Source of the DNA: Hydractinia symbiolongicarpus
Taxonomy: Eukaryota; Cnidaria; Hydrozoa; Anthoathecata; Hydractiniidae
Direction of reading: 5' to 3'
Assembly (NCBI RefSeq): GCF_029227915.1
Contig: NC_079879.1
Coordinates: forward strand, 7,752,001 to 7,812,000
DNA: 60,000 nt
Shown: positions 11,240 to 21,450 of the stretch, piece by piece
Layout of the letters: each line of letters opens with the position of its first letter
Position numbering within the stretch: the stretch's first letter is position 1
Translations under genes and position numbers: made by a program
The notes under the pieces: model-generated
Told to the model about the DNA's origin: nothing
Seen by the model: the letters and a program-made list of their open reading frames with translations, nothing else
Database searches by the model: none

Positions 11240-11635
11240 AAAATATTTTAACTTTTCAGTTAAATTGAACTGGGGAAAACGGTGACTACCATCGCCATGA
11301 TGGTCTCGCACTATATACAAACGAAAAATTATCTGGACATCTTCCCACAAAACGATTCTTATCAGTACATCAATTGTAGTTGGTAGATAAACAAGCCATG
11401 ATGGCCGATTCGCCAGTGGTCATCATAATATCAGAGACAAAGAAACAAATTTAGCAGACACGCCTAAATATTCATTCTCAATTTCACATCTTGTGTTTTA
11501 CTGCGCTTACCCAACGAGACATGATCAGTTTGTTTGAGTCTAACAGAATACATCACAAGCAATGTATGTTCCAAATACCAGTAGTGAAGGCGAGTGATCA
11601 GTATTACGTAAGAGATACGGTTGTTTCCGTAAATT
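11240..11635 (-). repeat. Dispersed core repeat, inverted copy
   Basis: Its reverse complement matches 27155-27440 over most of its length: CTCGTTGGGTAAGCGCAGTAAA, GAATATTTAGGCGTGTCTGC, CTCTGATATTATGATGACCA, ATTTTTCGTTTGTATATAGTGC and GCGAGACCAT. In both places the decamer array directly follows the core in the same relative orientation, so core plus decamers is one mobile or amplified unit. Confidence 0.8.
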
Positions 11636-11639
11636 AGAC

Positions 11640-11965
11640 CCTTGATAAAAATTTAGAAAAAAGCTCCTGTTTCTAGAAGCAATCCATACATCTCAGATTC
11701 AGTTGTTTCGGTGGATTGGGCCATTGTTAAGCATTCAGGAAAAAACTCCTATTTCTAGAAGCAATCCATATATCACAGATGCGGTTATTTCGGTAAATTG
11801 AGCCATTGATAAACATTCAGGAAAAAGATCCTGTTTCTAGAAGCAATCCGTACATAATAGAATTACTTGTTTCGGTGAGCTAGGCCATTGATAAAAATTC
11901 AGGAAAATGGTCATGTTTCTAGAAGCAATCTATACATAACAGGTTCAGTTGTTTTGGTGAATTGG
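11640..11965 (+). repeat. 82-bp tandem array (gamma)
   Basis: Four units with the landmark TTCTAGAAGCAATCCATACA at 11672, 11754, 11836 and 11918, an exact spacing of 82 bp. Inner text is CAGTTGTTTCGGT(G/A)AATTG and CCATTGATAAAAATTCAGGA. Diverged inverted copies lie at 3430-3690. Confidence 0.9.
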
Positions 11966-12000
11966 GCCTTTCATAACCTTTTAGATAATACTTTTTGACA

Positions 12001-12230
12001 TTCAATTTTGGCCGAAATATAAAATTTCAGAACAAAAGTTACCGAATTTGGCGCTTGTCTATGATAATATCAGTTAAACGCTCCATGTTTCTCTTGTTTC
12101 GTTCAATTTTGACAATATAAAACTAAATTTTAGACCAAAAATCACCGAAGTCGGCACTTGTCTATGCCATTATCAATTAAGCGCTCCATGTTTCTCTCGT
12201 TTCGCTTAATTTTGGCCGGAAAATGAAATG
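12001..12230 (+). repeat. 103-bp tandem repeat, about 2.2 copies
   Basis: Landmarks TTCAATTTTG (12001, 12104), ACCGAA (12041, 12144) and CATGTTTCTCT (12084, 12187) are each 103 bp apart. Copies differ at roughly one base in five to ten. Confidence 0.85.
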
Positions 12231-12239
12231 TGTCTAAGG

Positions 12240-13095
12240 TATTGTCACATATACGAACTCTACTTGTCTTGTTTCGATGAATTAAGACCTGAATACTTTT
12301 GTATATGCCGATTATCTCTTGGTTGAAAGAAACCTTTTTTTGTTTCACAACATTAAAACTTGTTAACGTATACCGGAACAAAGTTTCGGCAAATATGTAT
12401 CACGCCGTCTTCGCTAAGGATTAATCTGTTATGCTTTCGAATATAGAAGAATCCGTTTTTTGTCAAACAATTGTTAATATATATTGAACGATTGTAGTTT
12501 ATAGTTGTAGAGTCTTGATGAAATCTAGTAGTGTTTGTGTATTTCACAGACTAAAAGCTACTTTCTAAAAATATGCTCATGCACTACGAAAGTCAAAACA
12601 ATTAGCATCCGTGGCATCACAGAATGTTTCACAAGAAGATTGCTACTTCTTTATGAATTGCTTTTTGTTAATATAGGAAGTTTTTTTATGATTACTTCAA
12701 AAATAATATGATCAAGCTTGTGGTCATCCTTTTTAATATATTACATAGGGAATGATATTTTGAGACATTCACTTTTCGCCCATTGTGATTGATTTTAATT
12801 TATTTCCACAAATGAATATGTATAATACAGTGTCACGTATGAGGTGTGCTAGTTTTACGTATATTATACGTCTTGTATTATTCTAAGAAGCAATTAACTA
12901 CTTGTTAAAAAGGAAAAATATATATTCTACAAATAGTTGAAATATAGTATAGAGCTAATAGTTTTTCTCTTCTTGATTAAAGTAGAATGAAAAGTCCTTG
13001 CAGGCTAAAAGATTTCGGAACAAATTCAATTTATTTCATTCCCTTTATAGTTCAGAAACATACTTTAATGACTTGACACAAGTTGATAATATAAA
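12240..13095. other. Spacer, nothing recognised
   Basis: Two short minus-strand open frames have no familiar motif. Confidence 0.5.
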
Positions 13096-13099
13096 TTGA

Positions 13100-13256
13100 C
13101 TAGTCGTTGATTAGTCGCCCGTCCTTTATATTTACCTGTCGCAGCAAAGTGGATAAAAACATATCGCATTTGATATTCGTGTTTCCGCAACATCATTTTC
13201 TAACTCAGCGGGGGGGCCGCGCAGAGACAGACAGACGACGGCTATTATTATAGAGA
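13100..13256 (-). mobile_element. Helitron-like element, downstream copy of a tandem pair
   Basis: On the minus strand it starts TCTCTATAATAATAGCCGTC immediately after the CTAG of its neighbour and ends at CTAG (13103-13100). The usual CCCGTGG hairpin is degenerate before that CTAG. The interior has the CTGTCTGTC motif and CAAATGCGATATG shared with the family. Confidence 0.65.
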
Positions 13257-13440
13257 CTAGTCGTTAGCCCGTGGAAAAATCCACGGGGTCGTCCGTCCTT
13301 CAAATTAACCCGTTGCAACAAAGTGGACAGAAATATATCGCATTTGGTATTGATGCGCATTTTAAAAATTCGTGTTTCCGTTACGGGACACGGCTTTCGC
13401 GGACACACAGACAGACAGACGACGGCTATTATTAAAGAGA
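13257..13440 (-). mobile_element. Helitron-like element, upstream copy of a tandem pair
   Basis: Minus strand: TCTCTTTAATAATAGCCGTC start preceded by A, CTGTCTGTCTGTGTGTCCGC, CACGAATTTTTAAAATGCGC, then the hairpin CCCGTGGATTTTTCCACGGG followed by CTAACGACTAG. This is the most complete copy in the window, at 184 bp, and shows TC start, hairpin and CTAG end. Confidence 0.75.
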
Positions 13441-13616
13441 TTACAAACAATAGAACATACTGTGTGAAATGAGTAAGAAGGATAAGAAGGAAAACGAAGG
13501 AGGAAAAAGCCCGTTTAAAAAAGATTTCGGATACGATACGAAATCTTAAAAAAATATGTAATCCCGGAAAAGAGCTATGGTAGTTCAAATAATAAATACA
13601 GACGATAAGAGCTAAA

Positions 13617-13817
13617 TTATTCCGGGTCACTGTCTGAGCCGGACAGGGAAAAATCGCTTTCACTGTCACTTTTTTGTCAAATCATCTTCATTATCTATAG
13701 CAGATATGTTTTGATCAATGGCAATAACACCAGCAATTCCTGACACCCTTCCAACAGTTGCCTTTCCGCGAAGTCCATGCCTTCCTTCAGGATTAACCTT
13801 TTCGCCATTGGTAAGCA
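13617..13817 (-). pseudogene. Last exon of an unknown gene, with a frameshift
   Basis: After an acceptor (TTTATATTTCAG) the minus strand reads LTNGEKVNPEGRHGLRGKAT, VGRVSGIAGVIAIDQNISAI and DNEDDLTKK, then stops at 13668-13666. A single-base shift at the A-run lets the reading continue as KSDSESDFSLSGSDSDPE to a TAA at 13619-13617, a typical acidic C-terminus. It joins in phase 1 to the exon at 14261. The family is not recognised. Either the true stop is the first one, or the gene is decaying. Confidence 0.5.
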
Positions 13818-14260
13818 CTGAAATATAAAAAAATGTCATAGAAAAGCATTTGAGAAACCATATCTAATCCTAAGTTTTAAAACTGCAAGAGCTGTTGTTA
13901 AGATAAGATAAGAGAAGCACACAATAAAGAAGAATCCTGAACATTTGACAAAACCAAAAAAAAATAAATATAAATATAAACTAGCACAATTAGGCAAAAG
14001 AAGCATTCAGCATACCTCATTCGCATAAAAGTTGAAGCTATTGACATCTATCTCATTTTCCAATTATACTGTAAAAAAGCCAGTAGCTAGACATTTCTTT
14101 TTTGAGTATGCTGACTTCTTCTTCACATCTTTTCAACAACTGATTTTCGTTGTCGCCACTATTTTTTAAACCCTACAGTACCTCAACCCGAATGTTTTCA
14201 CAATGAGTGTAAAATCATGATATATGAAGTGTCAAGAAATGTAACAACAATTCTACTTAC

Positions 14261-14357
14261 CATCAATCTCTGTATTTTCCATCCTTGGGAAATCAAAATC
14301 ACTGTCTTCGCCAGACTTCTCCTCAACACGAGGTACACCAATGTCCCCGCAATGGTG
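14261..14357 (-). pseudogene. Upstream exon of the same unknown gene
   Basis: Reads HHCGDIGVPRVEEKSGEDSD then FDFPRMENTEID and ends at a good donor (GATG|GTAAGT). The split codon G|TG links it to the next exon. Upstream the frame is closed by TAA, but a one-base slip in GGGG would extend it to ICGDVDKDFMKCYNTIAG, matching in character. The preceding 14368-14610 frame (KDLEWISTKNYPASKMEKLL and a lysine-rich stretch) may belong to the same locus. Confidence 0.4.
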
Positions 14358-14367
14358 TTATAACATT

Positions 14368-14610
14368 TCATGAAGTCTTTATCAACGTCTCCACAGATTT
14401 ACATACTATGTAATTCAATCCTCCTTTTATTATCTGCCTTCTTTGTTTCTTGTTTGTCCTTATATGCATTGCTTCTGCCCATGAAATAAGGTGTCGTTGT
14501 CCTTTTCTCTTGCTGTTGTTATTTTCAAGTTTTTCACGGAGCAACTTTTCCATTTTGCTAGCAGGATAATTCTTTGTTGAGATCCACTCTAGATCTTTTG
14601 CATGAAACAA
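14368..14610 (-). CDS. Hypothetical 80-codon ORF beside the unknown gene
   Basis: Lysine- and arginine-rich, with KMEKLLREKLENNNSKRKGQ and a tail ending KTS before a TGA. The initiating ATG at 14610 is internal to a longer open stretch. No family is recognised. It lies only 10 bp upstream, in transcription order, of the exon at 14261-14357, so it could be a further frameshifted exon of the same gene. Confidence 0.3.
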   Translation of the reverse strand: MFHAKDLEWISTKNYPASKMEKLLREKLENNNSKRKGQRHLISWAEAMHIRTNKKQRRQIIKGGLNYIVCKSVETLIKTS

Positions 14611-14639
14611 GAAGATATATTCAGATGATAGAATATATC

Positions 14640-15820
14640 TTACCTACTTTAATCATAGAAACTTTGCAAGATTGAATTGAATTGAAGAAAACGTTCGAAA
14701 AGTGAATTTAAATTTCATGAAATAGATTTTCGCAGTTTATTGTTTTTCACTTTCATATTAGAATCTTGATTACCTGTAAATAAACATTACCTACGTCCCC
14801 TAAACGACTATCGTGCAGAGAAACGCACAGTTCTGTGAAAAAACGAGTCTGTCTAGCCACAAATTTAGCCAGGAGACCCAGCGTTTTCCCTTCAAACCGC
14901 CTTTATGATCAATTTTTTCTTTCTCTATCAAAGAAAGCTTAAATAACTAGGCTAGTCATAAAGTATGATATGAAATGTTATGGATGGTTGAGCTGGCTAT
15001 CCTGGCTACAGACTCAGCCTAGTGTAAGTGGCGGCTTCTCAAGTTTGTAGATGCCTGATGATGACGTTAATAAATAAATCTTAGTGTTATATTTCCTTGT
15101 TTGAAACAGGGAAGAGGATGGGAACAAGGATGCAGTAGTCCGTAAACCGCGGAACGCCCTGCAGTGCAGCGGATAGACGCAGCAGTGATGCGCTCCGTCC
15201 TGACATAGTCACCAGGTCTCTATATTATATGGATTCTCGGATCTCCCGAAAAAATCATCAATATATCCATTTTTCATACATATGGTCAATATATCAATAT
15301 TTAGAAGCCCGTTCATTCCAGTGCATATGGACATAATATCAATTCTACATTATCGATATATTGTCCGTTTTTTATAGTGAGTATGTTGTAAAAACAAAGC
15401 CCTTAGAAGTCAAAAATGTCTTAAGGAGAACATTTTAAACCTTGTCAAAACCCAACAACTTTACTATTCAAATCTGGCTGTTCAAATCTTCGTTGTCGAA
15501 CCATTAAAAAGCAATGTAAAGAGCCTTAACTTTTGATTAATCACGGTAGAAAAATTCGAAGAGCTTAAATTTCTGATTTGTTTCCATTTTAAAAAAGCAG
15601 CAAAAGATAAATAAGAATCTCCTCCATATCGTTACTTATCGGTACTGGCTTGGATAGAACTTGATGATGTGGTTACAAAAGACTGGGTAACAAAGCGTAC
15701 GGCGGTTCTTATGATCAATGGCAATTAAAAATAATTAAAATACCGGAGATTAATGTAGCTTATTCTATTACACCGCAATTTTGCACACAAAAAGATAGAA
15801 TAAGTGTATTACTGAATGAA
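14640..15820. other. Spacer, nothing recognised
   Basis: Near 15210-15370 several ATATGG/ATATCAATAT phrases recur with mixed orientation and give local dyad symmetry. No gene motif is seen. Confidence 0.5.
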
Positions 15821-15824
15821 TCAC

Positions 15825-15968
15825 AAATTTTGAATTGATTTGGATTATTGTTTGTTGCAGTATGAAACTAATTACTGCACACCATGTTGTTCTTTAATTT
15901 GAACTACCACCTTTTAAAGATGGATTGGATTCGAACCAATAACTTTCATAGTCTTGCAACAATAGACT
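15825..15968 (-). repeat. Dispersed 140-bp repeat with tRNA T-arm, copy 1
   Basis: On the minus strand it contains ATTGGTTCGAATCCAAT, a perfect 5-bp T-arm stem with a 7-nt loop that is also a consensus pol III B box (GGTTCGAATCC). A second copy lies at 20666-20797 in the same orientation. No A box or full cloverleaf is visible, so it is a partial tRNA-derived repeat at most. Confidence 0.6.
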
Positions 15969-15979
15969 TAATTTACTTG

Positions 15980-16870
15980 GAATTCACAAAATTCAATGTC
16001 ACTTCAAATAAAAACACATCATAAAGCTTGTTGTTACAAAATTAATTGTGAGTTAAAAACCGTAGCTAAGTATTACAGGTTTGTTGAAACTGTTGTCTCC
16101 TTGAATTAACAAACTTTAGACTTTCGCCAAATTTTTTTCTAAAGTAAAGGGTGTAGCCACCTATCTGAAAACTTTCTTTTAGCCAACTGGTTTTCGGCTA
16201 TTTTCGCTTTTTAGCCAGACTTTTTTAAAAATTCCCGTTAATTTAATGTCCCTTATTAAAGTGTAACGTAAATATCCAGGACGTTTAAAAAGCTACTAGT
16301 TGTATTTTTCTGACATCGCAACAGCGATTATAGCCAGGGACGAGGTTGTATTATTATAACCTCGCTACGGACGACGTTGTACTTATATAACATAACACAA
16401 GTTCAGCTGGGAAGAGGCCAGGGAAGGGCTGCAGAAAGTTAGTATGTATCACCATGCTCGGCAGCATGGCTGCATGTATTAATGTAACTGTGTCTCTTTT
16501 ATTACTTGCAGAGTAATTAATTACCCAATGGGTTATGGCATATGCTCGTCATTCATAAAACAACGCATCCATCCATACCGTACCGTACGCATTTAATTTT
16601 TGCAACGTGAAATTCATCGTTAAACAAATTTTGAAATTCTGGTTAAATACTAAGAATTAAAACGCAAAGGCCTACTAAATATCTCGATTAACATTTAAGG
16701 TCTTTTTTTATCACATGAAATGTGTACAAGTGTTCTAAATTTTAACGAGTTTGTTCGGAAACAAAAAAGCAAGGGGAAACTTTATTCTAGTCAGTACACA
16801 AGCAAGCGAATTGAATTAAGTAATTGGGAAAGATGTCCTATTAGGGTAAATATTTAGGCAATTAGCCTGG
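15980..16870. other. Spacer, nothing recognised
   Basis: One small hairpin (CGAGGTTGTATTATTATAACCTCG, near 16340) stands out. Near 16570 ACCGTACCGTACG is a short tandem. Confidence 0.5.
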
Positions 16871-16879
16871 CACATCCAC

Positions 16880-18120
16880 ACCTACACATACAATACTGAA
16901 AACAAAATTTAGGAAACCATTCCCGCAATATATACGATATTGAATGTTTTGTGAAGCTAAACAAGGCAAATCTTATTCTGATTAAAAAACAATTAGACAA
17001 GTAGCGAAACCTATCAATTCATCATTAAAAAAGTATTTTGGGGAATAATCTTACGCAATATAAAAAAAAGAACAGAATAAAAAACGGTCCAACGATCACT
17101 TTTTTCTACTCACAAATCGAAAGGGCGAGTAGCACGCGCGTGCGTATATCATTGCATGTGCATACATCAAAGATTTTGTTAAAGCTCTCTCGAACCTTGT
17201 AGGAAGAAGCTCGTACCAAATGAAATGTTCAATGTTCTAGCAAGCGAATAAAAAAGCCTTTCTTCTACTTTGTAAACAGGCAAGGGAGCAAAAGATCCTG
17301 ACATACAACTTAAAAGATATCTGATAAAAACGCTATCGCGAAAGGTGAAGTATTAAATCTCTTGGTCGGCCAATTCGAGAAAAGACTTTATTCCACTCAG
17401 AAAACAGGCACGGGAGTGTTAGACCTATCCATACATCATTTGAAATGAGAATTTTGGAAGTTGCCTTTCACGCTGAATATAATGTTAGATATCCATCCAT
17501 ACACTACTAAAAAGGAGATTTAGCTAGTAAGCGAATCAAAAGCGAAACTTTATTCTACACCACAAAGAAGCAATCAAGAAAAAGACCCTACCATATATGT
17601 CTAAAAACACTTCATTCCACTCCGATAACAATCACGCGCGATAATATCAGATGTCCTAGCATGTAAATTCACGGGAAGACTTTATTCCACTCAGTAAGAA
17701 GCAGGAACAAGGGGGACCGATCCATACCACCATACAATATTAATAGGATATTTTGCAAAATACCTTCAGGCGGAAAAACATACAGCATGTCCTAGCAGAC
17801 CTGTGTATACAAAATTAGTTCTACTCAGTAAACAACCAATCAAATGAGAGATCCATCCATACCTTATAAAAATAGAGATTTTATCAATATACATGCATCA
17901 TTTGAAAAACGCATTTTTTGATCTTACCCTTCGCGCGAATTAAAATATTTAGCACGCCAACCTTAGATGTTCTAACAGCTCAATTCACGGAATACTTTAT
18001 TCGACGCAGTAAAAATGAAGAAATGTGGGACACCTATCCATACATCTATCAAAAGAGAGATATTGAAACAAGCAGTAGAGTTGAATAACTATCCATACAC
18101 AAATAAAAACGATATTTTAG
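16880..18120 (-). repeat. Array beta, minus orientation, diverged
   Basis: Units of about 110-150 bp with CTATCCATACATCA, AATTCACGGGAAGACTTTAT, TCCACTCAGTAA and GCAGGCAAGGGAG-like text. The reverse complement corresponds to the array at 41.35-43.68 kb (TGTATGGATG, AAAGTCTTC). Divergence between units is much higher than in array alpha. Confidence 0.75.
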
Positions 18121-18124
18121 AAAA

Positions 18125-18745
18125 ATACTTGTGTGTATCATATGTTTTTTTTGCTGTTCATAGGAAGCAGTGTAATGTGATTTTGAACTTTCAATATTTT
18201 TAAAACTAAAACCTTATGACAAAAATGATAAAAATGTATATGGACTTTTTTTGTTCGTAGCTGTTAGAAAAACTATTGGAGGGACATAGTTATTAATATA
18301 GTGTAACTAGCTAAATAAAATTGAGTTATGACTGTTATGGTTGCTACGAAGTTAAGTTATATTCTGCTGTCCTAGGCCCGTTCTTAAGGCTCTCTAGCCA
18401 TTGAACGCTACGACTTTCTCATAATAACCGGTTGAAAATAGCTATTAGGTAATAATAGTATGAATAGAATTTGATTTAGCTAATATTGGGTATATTTTGA
18501 CTCCTAAAAAGAAATAGTACTCTAGCATTTTTTTTTTTTGCAAAACAGTAAAATTTGTTGAGTTATTTCTAAAAGGTTTTAGTAATTCTAATAGACTAAG
18601 GCATTTCACAAGATAGTTAGCGTATTGCTCTGAATAGACCCGTCATCATGCTCCATCCATACTACACGAAGGTAGCATAGAAGCACACAGTATGTTACAA
18701 AAAAATTATGGTCCTTTTTTGAACATTATATTTAATTAAAACGTA
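18125..18745. other. Spacer, nothing recognised
   Basis: AT-rich, no open frame with familiar motifs, one ten-T run near 18530. Confidence 0.5.
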
Positions 18746-18749
18746 TATA

Positions 18750-18929
18750 CAGTTGACTCTCTCCAATCCGAATCTCTATTATCCAAATCTTTAACTATAA
18801 TCCAAACAAATTAAAAATCAGCGTCGATTTTCCTTAAGAAACTCTCATAATCTACTTTCTACTATCCGACTCTCTGTAATCTGAAAGAGAATTATCCCCC
18901 TTGAGATTCGGATTAGAGAGAGTCAACTG
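18750..18929. mobile_element. Pogo/Tigger-like MITE
   Basis: 180 bp with near-perfect inverted termini CAGTTGACTCTCTCCAATCC and its partner GGATTAGAGAGAGTCAACTG, flanked by TA on both sides (18748-18749, 18930-18931). CAGT termini with a TA duplication are typical of the pogo/Tigger branch of Tc1/mariner. It contains no coding sequence. Confidence 0.85.
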
Positions 18930-19026
18930 TACATACATTTCAATAAAATAATTTGTTATAATTTTTCTATACCGAAATATCGCCGCTTTATTAAAAGAAA
19001 AATGCTATTCAGTTGATGTCGACATA

Positions 19027-19670
19027 AGTATGATATATAAAGGTAGCAGAACTACTTTAGGATCCACTGACAGAGATGCGACAAGGTTAGATGAAAAGAC
19101 TGATCGACTTCCTCGAACACATATGCATATAGACTTGATAAGCGCAAAACAAATGTTACGTCATATCCATGCCGAAAGTTTTAAAAAATGTTGTTTACGC
19201 TTTTCAGAAATCATTTCGGAAAGCCGAGTATAGAACTTTCGACACACGCGACCCATTCCGCCACACACGGATATCGCTAGTGGCGTTAAAGTTTCATGCT
19301 CTACTTGCAAAATAAGTTTATTGTAATTTTTCTTTTTTTCCTTTTTATTTACATCATATGCTTTTGGTAGCACACCTTCGCATCTAAAAATGCCATTTGA
19401 CCAGTGTTCCAAAAGCCTCTTGTGCATACATAACTCTCGATTCCTGAGAAACATTCGCTGTCCACTGGCTCAATGGCTCACCAGGTAACTGTTGTAGACA
19501 CGGTTCAATGCGTACATCATGACAAACCTCTTTTAGTTACATCCCAGTGAAATTACGGATTTCATTGTCTAAGCGAAAGGAAGCCACATTATTTGCATGA
19601 CAAAGCATGATCAATTGTGAACTTGAAATTCGAATCTGAGCCCAGAAGCATAGCTTGTTAATTGTGTATC
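19027..19670 (-). pseudogene. Decayed retroelement polyprotein, C-terminal region
   Basis: Read on the minus strand across frames: IDHALSCK, GFLSLRxNEIRNFTG, EVCHDVRIEPCLQQLPGEPL, then TANVSQESRVMHKRLLEHWS, VEHETLTPLAISVCGGMGR, KFYTRLSEMISEKRK, SAWI-stop-RNICFALIKS, ICICVRGSRS. This ordered set (SC.KGG....RHNEIRD, E-V-C-H-D-V..E-P, TPL....GGMG, W-[IL]-R..[IL][SC]FAL[LI][RK]S, [CI][IV]RGSR) is a widespread transposon-associated C-terminal region in cnidarian and other invertebrate genomes. At least three frame changes and in-frame stops, including TGA in place of the expected Arg codon after W-I, show that it is dead. Confidence 0.65.
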
Positions 19671-19679
19671 TCTCGTTCC

Positions 19680-20330
19680 TTGAAGGTAGTCAGTCAACTA
19701 GATACACTGCTTCCTGGTTGATATCGTTCAGTCTGATTTCCTGCTTACACATTTCACTTCTGACATGATCAAGAATGACACTAATCTTAGCAATTTATTT
19801 TGTTTGATTGTTTTTTCTTTTGTTTCAGTTCTGGATCTTCTTCATATTGTCGAGTCTGTTTTTTTATTTGTTTACCAAGATATTCAGTTATTTGTGATAA
19901 GTTTTAGAATATTCGTAAGACGACCAAGTTTAACCGGGAGTGACAGCAGTTGTCTCTCGTTATTGTTTACTTTAATACCTCCCGTCAGTGCTGGTATTAA
20001 TTCGAATTAATAACTACGAGTACTTCTTCCAATAATTATATATGTGTGGTATGTTCGCATACAGTATGTTAATTTATGCTTGTAGCCAGCCACTGATAAA
20101 ACAACTTTATGTCCCTTGCGACTCTGTTTTAGCAATTTTACTCAGCATCTTTAATTCATTAATCCAATCTTCTACCTTATCCAAAATATATCCACCTTTC
20201 AAGCTTCTTGAACCAATTACATTATTACATTATTACCAATTACATGTTACAAACTGCGGTGTGATAAATTAGTTTCCTCAAAAAATTATTTTTTTAACTA
20301 AATTTTACTTATTGGATTTGATTTTCACAT
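19680..20330. other. Spacer, nothing recognised
   Basis: Two short plus-strand frames (81 and 76 codons) are hydrophobic but match no family known to me. Confidence 0.5.
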
Positions 20331-20334
20331 GGCA

Positions 20335-20544
20335 ACTACAATCATGTTCATAATAGTTTTGGAAAAACCACTTTTCCCCTCCCCCCACTCTTCAGTGTTG
20401 GTTGGAGGTCTTTTCCAGAGTCGCCGGCAGTATTTTGGGGCACAAATCAACACAAAATCAACACTGACTGTTGGGGGAGAGGGGGGAAACTCTGAAAAAA
20501 GCCTCAAAAGCCGTTTTTCCAATAATTTATGAACATGATTGTAG
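20335..20544. mobile_element. Fold-back MITE, about 210 bp
   Basis: Left CTACAATCATGTTCATAATA and right reverse complement CTACAATCATGTTCATAAAT pair over about 20 bp, continuing imperfectly through GGAAAAACC and the C-rich and G-rich arms (CCCCTCCCCCCACTC against GGGGGAGAGGGGGG). The whole unit can fold into one hairpin. Superfamily unknown. Confidence 0.75.
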
Positions 20545-20665
20545 TTATAGCTCAGCAAAACCTGAATAACTGAACGTATATCCCGAGTAAATTAAAAAAT
20601 TTCCTTCTTTCATTTCTTTTCTTATAGTTACCTCTTTTTTTGAAACATTTGTTTGTAAAATTTTT

Positions 20666-20797
20666 TGAATTGATTTGCATTATTGTTTGTTGCAGTATGA
20701 AACTAATTACACACCATGTTGTTCTTCCATTTGAACTACCACCTTTTAAAGATGGATTGGATTCGAACCAATAACTTTCATGGTTTTACAACAATGG
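20666..20797 (-). repeat. Dispersed repeat with tRNA T-arm, copy 2
   Basis: Matches 15825-15968 at most positions, including GGATTCGAACCAATAACTTTC, and lacks four bases of it (ACTG). Same orientation. Confidence 0.6.
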
Positions 20798-20799
20798 AA

Positions 20800-21445
20800 A
20801 TATTTTTTAAATAACATAACACAGAAATACAAAAGGTCACACATAGTATCAGTATTTACACAAAACTAATTTTGTTACCAGAAAACTTCCTTGTCCCACT
20901 CTTCCAAGAATCATTTTCATCAAAGTTTTTTTTGGTTTTACCTGCATTAGAAATACAAAAAAACAAACGAAAAAAAAAGCAAAAATTACCACCAAATTGA
21001 TTAACATAAAAAGCAAAGTATAAATTAGAACAGAAAAATCCCGAGAAGAGTTGTGAACAAAAAACATTGCGCATCATCATTAAATTAAAACAACAGAAAT
21101 TTATCTAGTTTTTAAAATCATTACACTGTAAAACTAATTCCACCACTCCACGACTGTTATAAATTAAAACAGGATGTAAAAGTTTCAGAAATTGCTTATT
21201 CAATTTTTCAGCATAAGTCGCAATAAAGCCTTGAGGTAGGAAATTAGCTGACTGAAAAGAGGGATATACTTCAACTTAGGGGTATTTCAACTGGCAATAT
21301 TACCTGTACATATAACATCCCTCCTGAAAGTCAATATACTGAATAAAAATTTGACTACTTATTTGAATAATTATGGTACCAAGTTAGCAGTATCTCTACA
21401 CTGTCTCAGTTTAACAAGTATTGTACAGATTTCAGACATGTCTAG
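20800..21445. other. Spacer, nothing recognised
   Basis: No motifs; phenylalanine-rich minus-strand frames here come from A-rich DNA. Confidence 0.5.
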
Positions 21446-21450
21446 CCTAG

